DNA of 47,830 nt from Thiosulfatihalobacter marinus (GCF_016019955.1 NZ_JAECRZ010000018.1:1-47830), one strand, 5' to 3'; shown: positions 19,238-28,697, numbered from the stretch's first letter. Translations and numbers: made by a program. Notes: generated from the sequence alone by a model not told the origin.

Positions 19238-20706
19238 TCGTATTGCTCCCGGTATTTGCGCACGATCACGAGTGCAAGGACGTTCAGGCCGAGGGTGAGG
19301 ACAAACAGGGTCAGCCCGAGAGCAAAGGCCACCAGCGTTTCCGGGCTGGAAAAATCGCCGTCGCCAGTCAGTTGGCTGACAATACGGGTGGTAATGGTGG
19401 TCATCGAGTCAAAGGGGCTCAGCGAGAACTTGGCTATCGCCCCGGCCCCCATGACCACAATCATGGTCTCCCCAATGGCGCGGCTGGCCGCAAGTAGGAT
19501 CGCGCCTACGATACCAGGAAGCGCCGCCGGAATCACCACGTTGCGAATGGTTTCCGAAGGGGTCGCCCCAAGGCCAAGGGAGCCGTCACGAATGGATTGG
19601 GGTACGGCATTGATTATGTCGTCCGAGAGCGAGCTGACAAAAGGGACCAGCATGATTCCCATCACCGCGCCCGCTGTCAGAACCGATGTGGCCCCTGACA
19701 TCCAGTTCACCCCCAGTGTGCCTGACTGCCCAAACAGACTGACCAGCAGCGGACCAACGGTCAGCAGGGCAAAGAGACCGTAAACAATGGTCGGAATCCC
19801 GGCCAGAATTTCCAGCAGGGGTTTGGCAATGGCCCGGGTCTTCGGACCCGCGTATTCCGACAGAAATATCGCTGCGAAAAGGCCAATTGGCACCGCCACC
19901 AGCAGCGCGATGAACGAAATATACAGCGTGCCCCACAACAATGGCAGAATCGACAGGTCTGAATCCCCGCGAAAATTGGGCGCCCAGGTGGCACCAAAGA
20001 AGAAATCCGAGACCGAATGCAGGCGGAAGAAATTGATCGATTCAAACAGCATCGAGAAAACGATTCCGATCGTGGTCAGGATCGCCAGCGAGGCTGCGGC
20101 CATCAAGAGCAGCAGGATAACGCGCTCCACCACATTGCGTGCGCGGAATTGCCCATGGCTGATGCGTATCGAGACGCCCAAACCGACCATCGCGAGCGCC
20201 AGCACAGTCACCGTCATGGCCAATGCGCCCGACGCCGACAAGTTGCGATAGCTCTGTGCGGCGCGCAGGACTTCGGGGCGCACCTCTTGCCCCAGCGCAA
20301 CGCCGACCTGCCCCAGAACCGCGCGAATATCGGATGTTTCGGCCCGAAGTGTCCGGGCTTGCTCGTTGCTTATGGCTCCCTGCTGCACCGCCACGTTCAG
20401 CCCCTCGGCCACACGTCTTACATCGGCCATGACCAGGTTCAGGTTCGCCCCGTCGGGGATCAGGCTTGAGGGGATCATGCCGGACACCGACCGTTCAACC
20501 AGAATCGGCTGGGCCAGCAACCAGATCGCCAGCAGGCCCATCGCGGGAACAAGCACGCTGATCGCGGCACTCGCGCCGTAGTACACCGGCAGGGAATGCA
20601 GCACGCGGCTATCGCCGCCCACGGAATTCACCGCACGTATGCGGCCAATAAAATACCCCGCCACAGCCAGGGCGAGGAGGATCAGGACAAGCCAGAATAC
20701 AGGCAT
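19234..20706 (-). CDS. pstC: Phosphate ABC transporter permease PstC (long form)
   Basis: 490 residues, against about 319 in E. coli. The first about 190 residues carry two membrane segments and a soluble stretch, the type of extension I recall as DUF3708. The permease core follows, with Arg-Ala-Ile-Gly-Glu-Thr-Met as the coupling motif. It forms the inner-membrane channel with PstA. It begins 63 bp after pstS. The paired long forms of PstC and PstA suggest that the extensions contact each other or PstS. Confidence 0.96.
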   Translation of the reverse strand: MPVFWLVLILLALAVAGYFIGRIRAVNSVGGDSRVLHSLPVYYGASAAISVLVPAMGLLAIWLLAQPILVERSVSGMIPSSLIPDGANLNLVMADVRRVAEGLNVAVQQGAISNEQARTLRAETSDIRAVLGQVGVALGQEVRPEVLRAAQSYRNLSASGALAMTVTVLALAMVGLGVSIRISHGQFRARNVVERVILLLLMAAASLAILTTIGIVFSMLFESINFFRLHSVSDFFFGATWAPNFRGDSDLSILPLLWGTLYISFIALLVAVPIGLFAAIFLSEYAGPKTRAIAKPLLEILAGIPTIVYGLFALLTVGPLLVSLFGQSGTLGVNWMSGATSVLTAGAVMGIMLVPFVSSLSDDIINAVPQSIRDGSLGLGATPSETIRNVVIPAALPGIVGAILLAASRAIGETMIVVMGAGAIAKFSLSPFDSMTTITTRIVSQLTGDGDFSSPETLVAFALGLTLFVLTLGLNVLALVIVRKYREQYE

Positions 20707-20769
20707 TTCAGGGGAGCCAATTCAGCAGGTAAGGTCGGGCGACGCATAAGCGCCGCCCAAGAATTTCGA

Positions 20770-21807
20770 TTACATGTTCGAGCCCATGACGGCTTCGTCC
20801 GCCACGGCTGCCTGGGTTTTCTCCAGTTCCGGATCCGACACCAGGCCGTATTCGGCCAACGGGCCGTCGGGGCCGGCAACCTCGTCGGCCACGAAGAACT
20901 CGGCATATTCCTTAAGGCCGGGGATCACGCCGATATGCGCCTTTTTCACATAGAAAAACAGCGGACGCGACACCGGATATTCACCGGTTGCAATCGATTC
21001 CGTCGAGGGAACCACACCCGACATGGTGGCAACTTGCAGCTTGTCGGTGTTGTTCTCGTAGAACGCCAGACCAAAAACACCGATGCCGTCCTTGTTGCTT
21101 TCGATACGCGCCAGGGTTTCGGTATAGTCGCCGTCGATATCGACCGACACGCCATCAGTCCGCAGCCCGATACAAGCCTTTTCGGCGGCTTTCTTGTCAC
21201 CGCCATTGGCGGCTTTCAGCGCGTCAAACGCACCGGTTTCTTCACATCCGGCAAGGATCACCTTGTCTTCAAAGACTTCGCGCGTGCCGTGTTTGGTGCC
21301 GGGGATGAAGGCCTGGATCGGCTGTGCCGGGAAGGCCGGGTTCACGTCAGCCCAGGTCGTATTGGGGTTATCTGCCAGCGCGCCGTCCACCAGGATCTTG
21401 TCCGAAAGAGCAAGGAACCAGTCGCTCGGGGAAAATTCGAACCCATTGCCGTTGATGTCGCTGGCAAAGACGATGCCGTCATAGCCGATGCGCACCTCAA
21501 TGATATCGGTCACACCATTTTCGGCGCAGGCCTTGATTTCCGAGTCCTTGATCTTGCGAGACGCGTTGGCGATGTCGATTGTGTTTTCGCCGACACCTTC
21601 GCAAAACCGCTTGAGCCCGGCCGACGAGCCGCCCGATTCAACAACCGGGGTCGGGAAGTCAAAGTTTTCTCCAAAGGCTTCGGCAACGATCGACGCATAG
21701 GGAAGAACGGTCGACGAGCCGGCAACCTGAACCTGCTCCCGCGCGGCGGCGGAAGTGGCTGTGACGACAGCGATGGCAAGGGCCGATGCGGTCAGTTTGA
21801 CGGACAT
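20770..21807 (-). CDS. pstS: Phosphate-binding protein PstS
   Basis: 345 residues with a signal peptide (residues 1-22, ending Ala-Ala-Ala) and no lipobox. The phosphate-site segment Gly-Ser-Ser-Thr-Val is at residues 31-35, and Gly-Gly-Ser-Ser-Ala-Gly is near residue 60. It captures phosphate in the periplasm for PstCAB. The family branch, with two internal Cys, is the one frequent in marine alphaproteobacteria. A three-half-site Pho box lies 77 bp upstream, so it should be induced by PhoB when phosphate is scarce. Confidence 0.96.
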   Translation of the reverse strand: MSVKLTASALAIAVVTATSAAAREQVQVAGSSTVLPYASIVAEAFGENFDFPTPVVESGGSSAGLKRFCEGVGENTIDIANASRKIKDSEIKACAENGVTDIIEVRIGYDGIVFASDINGNGFEFSPSDWFLALSDKILVDGALADNPNTTWADVNPAFPAQPIQAFIPGTKHGTREVFEDKVILAGCEETGAFDALKAANGGDKKAAEKACIGLRTDGVSVDIDGDYTETLARIESNKDGIGVFGLAFYENNTDKLQVATMSGVVPSTESIATGEYPVSRPLFFYVKKAHIGVIPGLKEYAEFFVADEVAGPDGPLAEYGLVSDPELEKTQAAVADEAVMGSNM

Positions 21808-21884
21808 GTGTAAAGCTCCATTGTTTTCCTGACTGTCTGTTGATCAGTCTCGAACGTGACTTAGGCCGCGCTGGCCAAGCTTTT

Positions 21885-21913
21885 GTGACATGGGTGTAAC
21901 GGTTTTATGACAG
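21885..21913 (-). promoter_or_regulatory. Pho box upstream of pstS (three half-sites)
   Basis: On the minus strand it reads CTGTCAT-AAAA-CCGTTAC-ACCC-ATGTCAC: three 7-bp half-sites with 4-bp spacers, an 11-bp period. The first half-site equals the E. coli consensus CTGTCAT. It lies between the phoR stop (21938) and the pstS start (21807). Confidence 0.88.
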
Positions 21914-21937
21914 ATGCGGGTTCCGCGAGTGAAATCG

Positions 21938-22978
21938 CTACGAACAGGGCAAAATCACGCGGAATGTGCTGCCCTGCCCCGGTGTGCTGTCGATTGCCAT
22001 GCGCCCGCGATGCCGGTGGACGATGTGTTTGACGATGGCAAGCCCCAGCCCGGTGCCCCCCATCTCGCGCGACCGGTGGCCGTCGATTCGATAAAACCGT
22101 TCGGTCAGGCGCGGAATGTGAATATGTTCGATGCCCGGTCCGTCATCTGCGACAGCCAGAGCCACGGCGGGGCCACGCAGCGAACGGTCCCTGTCGACCC
22201 GATCAAGGGAGAGGCTCACGGTCGTGCCGTGACCACCATACTTCAACGCGTTTTCGACAAGGTTCGTCACAACCTGAACAAGCTGATCGCTGTCACCGGG
22301 AATACAAAGTGCCGTTGCTGGCGCTTCGAAGGACAGAGTGCAATCGCTACCTTGGGCCAACGGGGTCAAACTCCTTACAACGGATTGCACAAGCGCACCG
22401 AGATCAACGCTTTCGGTAGGCCGCACGCGCGAGTCTTCTTCTACCTTAGTGAGCGACAAGAGATCCCCAACAAGGCGATTCATACGCCCGGCCTCGGTAG
22501 CCATGGTGGCCAGGAATCTCTCTCGCGCCGCCGAATCGTCGCGTGCCGGGCCTTGCAAGGTTTCGATGAAACCCAAGATCGCGGTAAGCGGCGTTCGCAA
22601 CTCATGGCTGACGTTGGCAACAAAATCGCGGCGCATCTGATCAAGCTGGCGTAGTTCCGTAATGTCGCGAAAACAGACCAGCGCTCCCTCCCCGAACGCG
22701 CCGTCTACCGGCGCGCAGGAAACCTGGAACCGCAGTTCCTGTGGGCCTTCGCTATGAAAATAAACCGCTTCTTGCGGGCTGCGCGTGTTCAGGCAGGTCT
22801 CGACAGCAGAGTTCAGTCCGGGCTGGCGGAACAGCAGAATAAAGGGGCGGTTCTCCCTCGCCTGTGGCTGAATCTTCAGCGCCCGCGCGTTTGCGCCACG
22901 AACCCGTGCGGCGCTGTCCACAAACAGCGCGGGCAGTGGGATCGCATCCAGGATCGAGGGGTCCATGGGGTTGGCCAT
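21938..22978 (-). CDS. phoR: Phosphate regulon sensor kinase PhoR (no membrane span)
   Basis: 346 residues. Residues about 8-108 form a PAS-like domain, His125 in Val-Ser-His-Glu-Leu-Arg-Thr-Pro-Leu is the phosphorylated histidine, and the ATPase domain has Asn-Leu-Val-Glu-Asn-Ala-Leu-Lys-Tyr, Asp-Asp-Gly-Pro-Gly-Ile and Gly-Gly-Thr-Gly-Leu-Gly-Leu. Unlike E. coli PhoR it lacks N-terminal membrane segments, so it is predicted to be soluble and to reach PhoU/PstB in another way. The pst genes directly downstream make the PhoR call firm. A likely Pho box lies 59 bp upstream. Confidence 0.93.
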   Translation of the reverse strand: MANPMDPSILDAIPLPALFVDSAARVRGANARALKIQPQARENRPFILLFRQPGLNSAVETCLNTRSPQEAVYFHSEGPQELRFQVSCAPVDGAFGEGALVCFRDITELRQLDQMRRDFVANVSHELRTPLTAILGFIETLQGPARDDSAARERFLATMATEAGRMNRLVGDLLSLTKVEEDSRVRPTESVDLGALVQSVVRSLTPLAQGSDCTLSFEAPATALCIPGDSDQLVQVVTNLVENALKYGGHGTTVSLSLDRVDRDRSLRGPAVALAVADDGPGIEHIHIPRLTERFYRIDGHRSREMGGTGLGLAIVKHIVHRHRGRMAIDSTPGQGSTFRVILPCS

Positions 22979-23036
22979 CAGAGATCCTTGTCAATTCGCC
23001 TGCGTGGCGGGTCGCAGGCTGAACTTAACCAATCGG

Positions 23037-23054
23037 ATGTGACGGTTGGGTGAC
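23037..23054 (-). promoter_or_regulatory. Probable Pho box upstream of phoR (two half-sites)
   Basis: On the minus strand CGTCACC-CAAC-CGTCACA shows two GTCAC half-sites exactly 11 bp apart. It sits between the gamma carbonic anhydrase gene and phoR, which suggests PhoB control of phoR itself. Confidence 0.65.
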
Positions 23055-23072
23055 GCTGGGCGCGACTGTAAC

Positions 23073-23103
23073 ACGATCCGCTCAGCACCACCTGGCGCGG
23101 ATC
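23073..23103 (-). terminator. Hairpin after the gamma carbonic anhydrase gene
   Basis: CGATCCGC (23073-23080) and GCGGATCG (23096-23103) are exact inverted copies. No T-run follows on the minus strand, so it is a weak or Rho-assisted terminator, or an RNA-stabilising stem. Confidence 0.35.
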
Positions 23104-23105
23104 GC

Positions 23106-23627
23106 TCAAACCTCCCGCAGCCCCGCGCGGAACCGGCGCATATTGTCCTGGTAGTGGCGGGCCGACATTTCCAGCCCCTTCACGGCGACCGGGTCCAGTT
23201 CGCGCACGACCTTGCCGGGCGTCCCCATCACCAGAGAGCGGTCCGGAATGTCCTTGCCCTCGGTGATCAAGGCCCCTGCCCCGATCAGGCAGTCCCGCCC
23301 GATACGCGCGCCGTTCAACACCGTGGCGCCCATACCGATCAGCGCGCCGTCTGCGATCCTGCATCCATGCAGCATGGCCTTGTGGCCGATGGTACAGTTT
23401 TCTCCGATGATCAGCGCAAAGCCCGGATCGGTGTGCATCACGGTGCTTTCCTGCACGTTCGATCCCTTGCCGATCACGATCTGTTCATTGTCACCCCGCA
23501 AGGTACAGCCAAACCAGACCGAAGCACCCTCCTCGATCACCACATCGCCGATAATGTTGGCATCCGGGGCGATCCAGGTATCTTCGGCAATGGTCGGGCG
23601 GCGCCCGTCAAGTTCGTAAAGCGGCAT
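23106..23627 (-). CDS. Gamma carbonic anhydrase family protein (left-handed beta helix)
   Basis: 173 residues of hexapeptide repeats (Ile/Val-Gly-x-x-x-x) followed by a C-terminal helix. His65, His82 and His87 fit the three zinc ligands of the gamma carbonic anhydrase/YrdA group (Met-His-Thr-Asp, Gly-His-Lys, Leu-His-Gly). Many bacterial members have little measurable activity, so the reaction is uncertain. Its ATG overlaps the gmk stop codon by one base (TAATG), which indicates translational coupling in a yicC-gmk-this gene operon. Confidence 0.9.
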   Translation of the reverse strand: MPLYELDGRRPTIAEDTWIAPDANIIGDVVIEEGASVWFGCTLRGDNEQIVIGKGSNVQESTVMHTDPGFALIIGENCTIGHKAMLHGCRIADGALIGMGATVLNGARIGRDCLIGAGALITEGKDIPDRSLVMGTPGKVVRELDPVAVKGLEMSARHYQDNMRRFRAGLREV

Positions 23628-24268
23628 TATTGCATCTCCTCGAATTCAGCTTGCAACTTGCGGACGTGATCCACCAGCGCAGGCTGCTGAATACGGCGCA
23701 GCCGGGTGGCGGTGACGATCGAAATCAGGTCGCGCTCGGTCGCGTCGAGATCATCGTTGATCAGGACGTGATCATAACTGCCCCAATGGCTGATCTCGTC
23801 CCAGCTTTTCTGCATCCGCTTGGCAATCACCTCATCGCTGTCCTGCCCCCGGCTGACCAGACGGCGGTGCAATTCGGTGATCGACGGCGGCAACAGAAAG
23901 ATCGACAGCGTATGTTGTCCAAGATCAGAATTGCGGATCTGTTGCGCGCCCTGCCAGTCGATATCGAACAAAAGATCCTGCCCTATGTCGATGGCCTGTT
24001 TCACCGGTCCCTTGGGCGAACCGTAGAAATTCCCGAAAACAAAGGCATGTTCCAGCATATCGCCCGCCGCCACATCCCTTTTGAAGACTTCCTCGGGCAT
24101 GAAGTGATAATCCTGCCCGTCAACCTCTCCATCGCGCGGTTTACGCGTGGTGGCCGAAACCGAAAACCGGATTGTCGGATCCCAGGCGCGCAAGCGTTTG
24201 GACAGGGTGGATTTTCCCGCGCCCGAGGGCGAGGAAAGGATAATGAGAAGGCCGCGTCTGTTGGTCAT
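23627..24268 (-). CDS. gmk: Guanylate kinase
   Basis: 213 residues. The P-loop is [10 protein letters not shown] at residues 12-21; the GMP-binding segment has [10 protein letters not shown] and Tyr-His-Phe. It converts GMP to GDP using ATP. It starts 4 bp after the yicC stop, the usual yicC-gmk arrangement of alphaproteobacteria. Confidence 0.98.
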   Translation of the reverse strand: MTNRRGLLIILSSPSGAGKSTLSKRLRAWDPTIRFSVSATTRKPRDGEVDGQDYHFMPEEVFKRDVAAGDMLEHAFVFGNFYGSPKGPVKQAIDIGQDLLFDIDWQGAQQIRNSDLGQHTLSIFLLPPSITELHRRLVSRGQDSDEVIAKRMQKSWDEISHWGSYDHVLINDDLDATERDLISIVTATRLRRIQQPALVDHVRKLQAEFEEMQ

Positions 24269-24272
24269 GTTG

Positions 24273-25163
24273 TTATTCCACGTTCTGTACCTGTTCGCGC
24301 ATCTGGTCGATCACCGCTTTGAGGTCCAGCCCGATCCGAGTAAGTGCGACCGATTGCGCCTTGGAACACAGGGTGTTGGCCTCCCGATTGAATTCCTGCA
24401 TCAGGAAATCGAGCTTGCGCCCGGCCGGGCTGCCCTTGGCGATCAATTCGCGCGCGGCCTTGACATGTGCGTGCAAGCGATCCAGTTCTTCGGTCACATC
24501 GGTTTTTACGGCGATCAGCGCCAGTTCCTGCGCGACGCGGTCAGGATCGGCCCCATCTGTATTGTCCAGCACGCGTGCAAGATTGACCTGTAGTGCGGCG
24601 GCGGTTTCCGCGCGCCGGGCCTCGGCGGCGGCGGCGGCATCGGCGGTGAGGCCTTCGATCCGGTCAAGCTGGCTCCGCAGTACGATCTCCAGCGCCGCGC
24701 CTTCGGTCTGGCGCATTTCCAGAAAGGCGGTGATCAGGTCAGGCAATTGTGCAACAAGCGCCTGTTTCAGGGCCGCGCTGTCGCCGTCATCCGAGGCGGT
24801 TTCCAACACGCCGCGCGTGGCCAGAAGCTCTGCTCCCGAAGTCGGGGCCAGCGTAACACCGCGTTTGGCAGCTGTGTTTTCAACGTCCTGCAAAGCGGCA
24901 AGAATGCTGTTTAGCTGCGCCGGATTCACCACCTGTGTCGTTTGCGCCTCCTCGCGCTGCACCCGCAGCCCCAGGCTCACCGACCCGCGCGCCATCGCCT
25001 TGCCAAGCGCACCGCGCACAGCAGGCTCCAGACCGTCGATCCAATCGGGCACCCGCAGGCGCAGATCCAGACCTTTGGCATTTACGCCACGCATGTCCCA
25101 TGTCCAGCCATAGGCCCCCTGTTCGCCCTTGAGCGTGGCGAACCCTGTCATCGAATGCAGCAA
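24273..25163 (-). CDS. yicC: YicC family endoribonuclease-like protein
   Basis: 296 residues from a TTG at 25163. The frame is open to a GTG at 25193, but AGGAGG lies five bases before the TTG and the resulting Met-Leu-His-Ser-Met-Thr-Gly-Phe-Ala is the family N-terminus. The C-terminal DUF1732 region has [20 protein letters not shown] and Asn-Thr-Leu, the conserved metal-site block. E. coli YicC has been linked to RNase activity on a small RNA. It is the first gene of the yicC-gmk operon. Confidence 0.94.
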   Translation of the reverse strand: MLHSMTGFATLKGEQGAYGWTWDMRGVNAKGLDLRLRVPDWIDGLEPAVRGALGKAMARGSVSLGLRVQREEAQTTQVVNPAQLNSILAALQDVENTAAKRGVTLAPTSGAELLATRGVLETASDDGDSAALKQALVAQLPDLITAFLEMRQTEGAALEIVLRSQLDRIEGLTADAAAAAEARRAETAAALQVNLARVLDNTDGADPDRVAQELALIAVKTDVTEELDRLHAHVKAARELIAKGSPAGRKLDFLMQEFNREANTLCSKAQSVALTRIGLDLKAVIDQMREQVQNVE

Positions 25164-25265
25164 ATGTGCCTCCTGATACTGTGTGCACTGCACCTAAACC
25201 CAGTCAGGCGTGCAGGGCAAGCCGGGGGCGGTTCGGTTAACCAATCGCATCGCTTTTTCACCCAT

Positions 25266-25293
25266 TTAAGGAAAAATGCGACATATTAAGGAA
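25266..25293. repeat. TTAAGGAA direct repeats, 20-bp period
   Basis: TTAAGGAA occurs at 25266-25273 and 25286-25293, two helical turns apart, between divergent yicC and the PAS gene; TTAAGG recurs at 25318-25323. A regulator binding one DNA face is possible. Confidence 0.4.
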
Positions 25294-25406
25294 GTGGTAA
25301 CTTAGGTTGGGCAGAGGTTAAGGCGCGGATGGTCGGGGGACCGGGGCGGGCAAAGGGGCGGACAGGTTCGTCTTATGCCGCCACGCGCCACACCGGCCCA
25401 GCCGCA

Positions 25407-26066
25407 ATGTCAAGGGTGAGTGACGTGGCTTTCTTGCGGGGAAAAAGACCAACCGATACCGAATTGCGCAGTCATCCGGTATTGAACGAAGTAACAAGCT
25501 ATTGGGAGGCGCTGCGGCACGGGTCGTCAGTGCCGTATCGGTCCGAGGTAGATCCACGTGGGATTCAATCTGCGCTGAAACATGCGTTTGTGCTGGAACG
25601 CATGGCGCCGGGCATGGCGCGCATCCGGGTTGCCGGACAGGTTCTGACGGATGTGATGGGCATGGAAATGCGTGGCATGCCGATGTCGTCGCTGATCGCG
25701 CCCGACACGCGTGAAATGTTTCGTCGCGCGTTAGAGGATGTGTTTTCCGGCCCCGCAACCGCCAGCTTGCGCATGTGCGCGGAATCAACCGGTTTGTCGC
25801 GCCCGGCGCTTTCGGCGCAGATGCTGCTTTTGCCGCTGCGCGGAGAGACCGGCAAAGTGTCACGCATTTTGGGGGCCATGGTGGTCGAGGGCCGTATCGG
25901 CCGCGCGCCGCGCCGGTTTCACCTGGAGGGCAGTTTTCTGCGCCAGTTGGAGGGAGGGGATCTGCGCCGCCGTCTGACCCCGCAGGCCCCCGAAGCCGCC
26001 GCCATCAGGGCAGCCACTAAACCGACACCCTACCCGCACCTGCGGGTGGTGCTGACGGACGGTTAG
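25407..26066 (+). CDS. PAS domain protein (PAS_5/DUF1488-like regulator of unknown role)
   Basis: 219 residues, start at Met-Ser-Arg-Val-Ser-Asp (the frame continues upstream, with no better ribosome site). Residues about 20-165 resemble the PAS_5 family of alphaproteobacteria: Tyr-Trp-Glu-Ala-Leu-Arg, an Ile-Arg-Val-Ala-Gly strand, Gly-Met-Glu-Met-Arg-Gly-Met-Pro. There is no kinase, cyclase or DNA-binding domain. It may be a single-domain sensor or partner protein. The C-terminal 50 residues are basic and poorly ordered. PAS membership is fairly sure; the DUF number is not. Confidence 0.7.
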   Translation: MSRVSDVAFLRGKRPTDTELRSHPVLNEVTSYWEALRHGSSVPYRSEVDPRGIQSALKHAFVLERMAPGMARIRVAGQVLTDVMGMEMRGMPMSSLIAPDTREMFRRALEDVFSGPATASLRMCAESTGLSRPALSAQMLLLPLRGETGKVSRILGAMVVEGRIGRAPRRFHLEGSFLRQLEGGDLRRRLTPQAPEAAAIRAATKPTPYPHLRVVLTDG

Positions 26067-26090
26067 GAGATTCAGACTGTCCGACAAGGC

Positions 26091-26127
26091 AAAGGCGGGG
26101 CCCACCGGACATGGCACCCCGCCTTTT
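26091..26127. terminator. Bidirectional terminator between PAS and DAHP synthase genes
   Basis: AAAGGCGGGG (26091-26100) pairs with CCCCGCCTTTT (26117-26127) around a 16-base loop. A-runs and T-runs flank the stem, so it can stop both convergent transcripts. Confidence 0.8.
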
Positions 26128-26150
26128 CCATTTTCTACGCGTTGTTGCGT

Positions 26151-27518
26151 TCATACAGCCTGCGCTGCGCGGGTTTCCCGCAGCGCGGACAGTTCCTCGG
26201 CGACAAGGAAGGCCAGTTCCAGCGACTGCGACGCATTCAGACGCGGATCGCAGGCCGTGTGATAGCGATCCGACAGGTTCTCGTCTGTCACGGCCCGCAC
26301 GCCGCCGATGCATTCGGTCACATCCTGGCCGGTCATTTCGAAATGCACACCACCGGGAATGGTGCCCTCGGCCTTGTGGATGGCGAAGAACTCGCGCACC
26401 TCACGCAGCACGCTGTCAAAGGGTCGTGTCTTGTAACCGCTGGCCGACTTGATCGTGTTGCCATGCATCGGATCACAGGTCCACAGCACGTTCGCGCCCT
26501 CTTCCTGAACGACCTTGATCAGGCGCGGCAGGTGTTCGCCCACGCTGCCCGCACCAAAGCGCGCGATCAGGGTCAACCGGCCCGCTTCGTTTTCCGGGTT
26601 CAGCTTTGCCATCAGCACCTTGAGATCGTCGGCAGTGGTGGTGGGGCCGCATTTCAGACCGATCGGGTTGAGCACGCCGCGCGCAAATTCCACATGCGCG
26701 CCATCGGGTTGGCGGGTACGATCGCCGATCCAGATCATGTGGCCCGACCCGGCCAGCCATTTGCCAGAGGTCGAATCCAGCCGCGTCAGCGCCTCTTCAT
26801 ATTCCAGCAACAAGGATTCGTGGCTGGTATAGAAGCTGACCGTGCGCAGCGCCTCGGCGGTGTCGCTGCCAACACCAGCGGCCTGCATGAAATCAAGCGT
26901 ATCGCTGATCCGGTTGGCCAGATCGCGGTATCTTGCGGCCTTTTCGCTTTCGGTAAAGCCCAGCGTCCAGGCATGGACCTGATGCACATCGGCATAGCCC
27001 CCGGTGGAGAAGGCGCGCAGCAGGTTCAGCGTGGCCGCCGCCTGGGTATAGGCCTGAAGCATCTTGCGCGGATCGGGGATTCGCGCCTCGGGTGAAAAGG
27101 CCAGTTCATTGATGATATCGCCACGATAGCTGGGCAGTTCGACTCCATCCACCACCTCGGTAGGAGCCGAGCGCGGTTTGGCGAACTGACCGGCCATGCG
27201 GCCCACCTTCACCACCGGCACTTTGGCGCCATAAGTCAGCACCATGGCCATCTGCAACATCACCTTGAACGTGTCGCGGATCGCATCCGCGCTGAACTGT
27301 TCAAAGCTTTCCGCACAGTCGCCGCCTTGCAGCAAAAACGCCTCGCCGCGAGAGGCGGCCCCGAGTTTCGCTTTCAGCGACCGCGCTTCTCCGGCAAAGA
27401 CGAGCGGCGGATAGCTTGCAAGCTGCGCCTCGACGGCTTTCAGCGCTTCTGCATCCGTATACTCAGGCATCTGAACTCGCGGCTTGGCGCGCCAGTCAGA
27501 TTTGTGCCATTCTGCCAT
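26151..27518 (-). CDS. aroG: Class II 3-deoxy-7-phosphoheptulonate (DAHP) synthase
   Basis: 455 residues from ATG 27518, beginning [10 protein letters not shown]. It condenses phosphoenolpyruvate and erythrose 4-phosphate, the first step of the shikimate pathway. The length and motifs [10 protein letters not shown] (metal Cys), [12 protein letters not shown] and Cys-Asp-Pro-Met-His-Gly-Asn-Thr mark the plant-like class II form, not the E. coli type. The symbol varies between databases (aroF, aroG, aroH). GGAGTAAAG lies before the start. It is divergent from the GlxA regulator. Confidence 0.97.
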   Translation of the reverse strand: MAEWHKSDWRAKPRVQMPEYTDAEALKAVEAQLASYPPLVFAGEARSLKAKLGAASRGEAFLLQGGDCAESFEQFSADAIRDTFKVMLQMAMVLTYGAKVPVVKVGRMAGQFAKPRSAPTEVVDGVELPSYRGDIINELAFSPEARIPDPRKMLQAYTQAAATLNLLRAFSTGGYADVHQVHAWTLGFTESEKAARYRDLANRISDTLDFMQAAGVGSDTAEALRTVSFYTSHESLLLEYEEALTRLDSTSGKWLAGSGHMIWIGDRTRQPDGAHVEFARGVLNPIGLKCGPTTTADDLKVLMAKLNPENEAGRLTLIARFGAGSVGEHLPRLIKVVQEEGANVLWTCDPMHGNTIKSASGYKTRPFDSVLREVREFFAIHKAEGTIPGGVHFEMTGQDVTECIGGVRAVTDENLSDRYHTACDPRLNASQSLELAFLVAEELSALRETRAAQAV

Positions 27519-27681
27519 AGTCTTTACTCCGGTTGGACAGGTTGAGCCCGCCTTATACAAAAGCGGACCACCAAGAGCCATAGAGGAATTGCCGCCTTGA
27601 CGCGCCCTGCGTTTTGGGGGCTAAAGTCCACCTCTAACGCCCATACGACCCCGTCGGTGACGGAGGCAAGGAAAGGCAGTC

Positions 27682-28683
27682 ATGTCGCTCAAGGCAACCC
27701 GCGCCCCCGACTCCCAGGAAGCCAAATCGCGCCGTTTCGTTTTTGTGCTGCTGGAGAATTTCACGTTGCTGTCTTTTGCTTCGGCCATGGATTGCCTCCG
27801 GCTGGCAAATCGGCATTTGGGGCGGGATTATTATAGTTGGCAGCTTGTTGGCGAAGGTGGTGAAACGGTCAGCTGCTCTACGCGCACCACCTTCACGCTG
27901 GATGGCGATCTGGGCGAATTGCATCGCGACGACACCATTATCCTGTGCGGCGGCATCGACATTCAAAAGGCGACCACCAAGAAACTTTTGAACTGGTTGC
28001 GGCGCGAGGCCCGCAAGGGCCTGCGTATTGGCGGGTTGTGCACAGCGTCCTATACAATGGCCTGCGCCGGGTTGCTCGAAGGCAAGAAAGCGACCATTCA
28101 TTGGGAGAACCAGGACAGTTTCGCCGAGGAGTTCGAAGATGTCCTGCTGTCAAAATCGGTTTTTTCCATCGATGGCAACCGCATGACGACAGCGGGCGGC
28201 ACCTCTTCGATCGACTTGTTTTTACAAATCATCGCCGACGATCTGGGAGAAGACGTGGCCAATTGGGTTGCGGATCAGCAAATTTACAGTTCGATCCGAA
28301 CCGATCAGGACAACCAGCGCCTGAGCGTACCGACCCGCATCGGGGTCCGTCACCCCAAGTTGAGCATGGTCATCCAGATGATGGAGACCAATATCGAAGA
28401 ACCGATCAGCCCTTCTATCCTGGCCAAAGAGGTGGGTTTGTCCACCCGACAACTGGAGCGGCTGTTCAGGCGCTATCTCAACCGCTCGCCCAAGCGATAC
28501 TATATGGAATTGCGTCTGCAAAAGGCGCGCAACCTGCTGATGCAGACGGATATGAGCGTGATCAATGTAGCGCTGGCGTGCGGCTTTGCCTCGCCCAGTC
28601 ATTTTTCGAAATGTTACCGCGCGCATTACGACACCACGCCCTACCGGGAACGAGGCGCGCACGCGTCGCGCCTGTCGGTATAG
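27682..28683 (+). CDS. GlxA family transcriptional regulator (DJ-1/PfpI plus AraC)
   Basis: 333 residues. Residues about 18-190 form a DJ-1/PfpI-like amidase domain with the elbow Gly-Leu-Cys-Thr-Ala-Ser-Tyr. Residues about 225-325 form an AraC-type double helix-turn-helix (Leu-Ala-Lys-Glu-Val-Gly-Leu-Ser-Thr-Arg-Gln-Leu-Glu-Arg-Leu-Phe-Arg-Arg-Tyr). The group includes GbdR/CdhR, regulators of glycine betaine and carnitine catabolism, and this sequence looks close to GbdR, but no target operon is next to it. AGGCAAGGAAAGG lies before the ATG. It shares a 163-bp divergent region with the DAHP synthase gene. Confidence 0.88.
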   Translation: MSLKATRAPDSQEAKSRRFVFVLLENFTLLSFASAMDCLRLANRHLGRDYYSWQLVGEGGETVSCSTRTTFTLDGDLGELHRDDTIILCGGIDIQKATTKKLLNWLRREARKGLRIGGLCTASYTMACAGLLEGKKATIHWENQDSFAEEFEDVLLSKSVFSIDGNRMTTAGGTSSIDLFLQIIADDLGEDVANWVADQQIYSSIRTDQDNQRLSVPTRIGVRHPKLSMVIQMMETNIEEPISPSILAKEVGLSTRQLERLFRRYLNRSPKRYYMELRLQKARNLLMQTDMSVINVALACGFASPSHFSKCYRAHYDTTPYRERGAHASRLSV

Positions 28684-28697
28684 GCGCGCAATATTGT

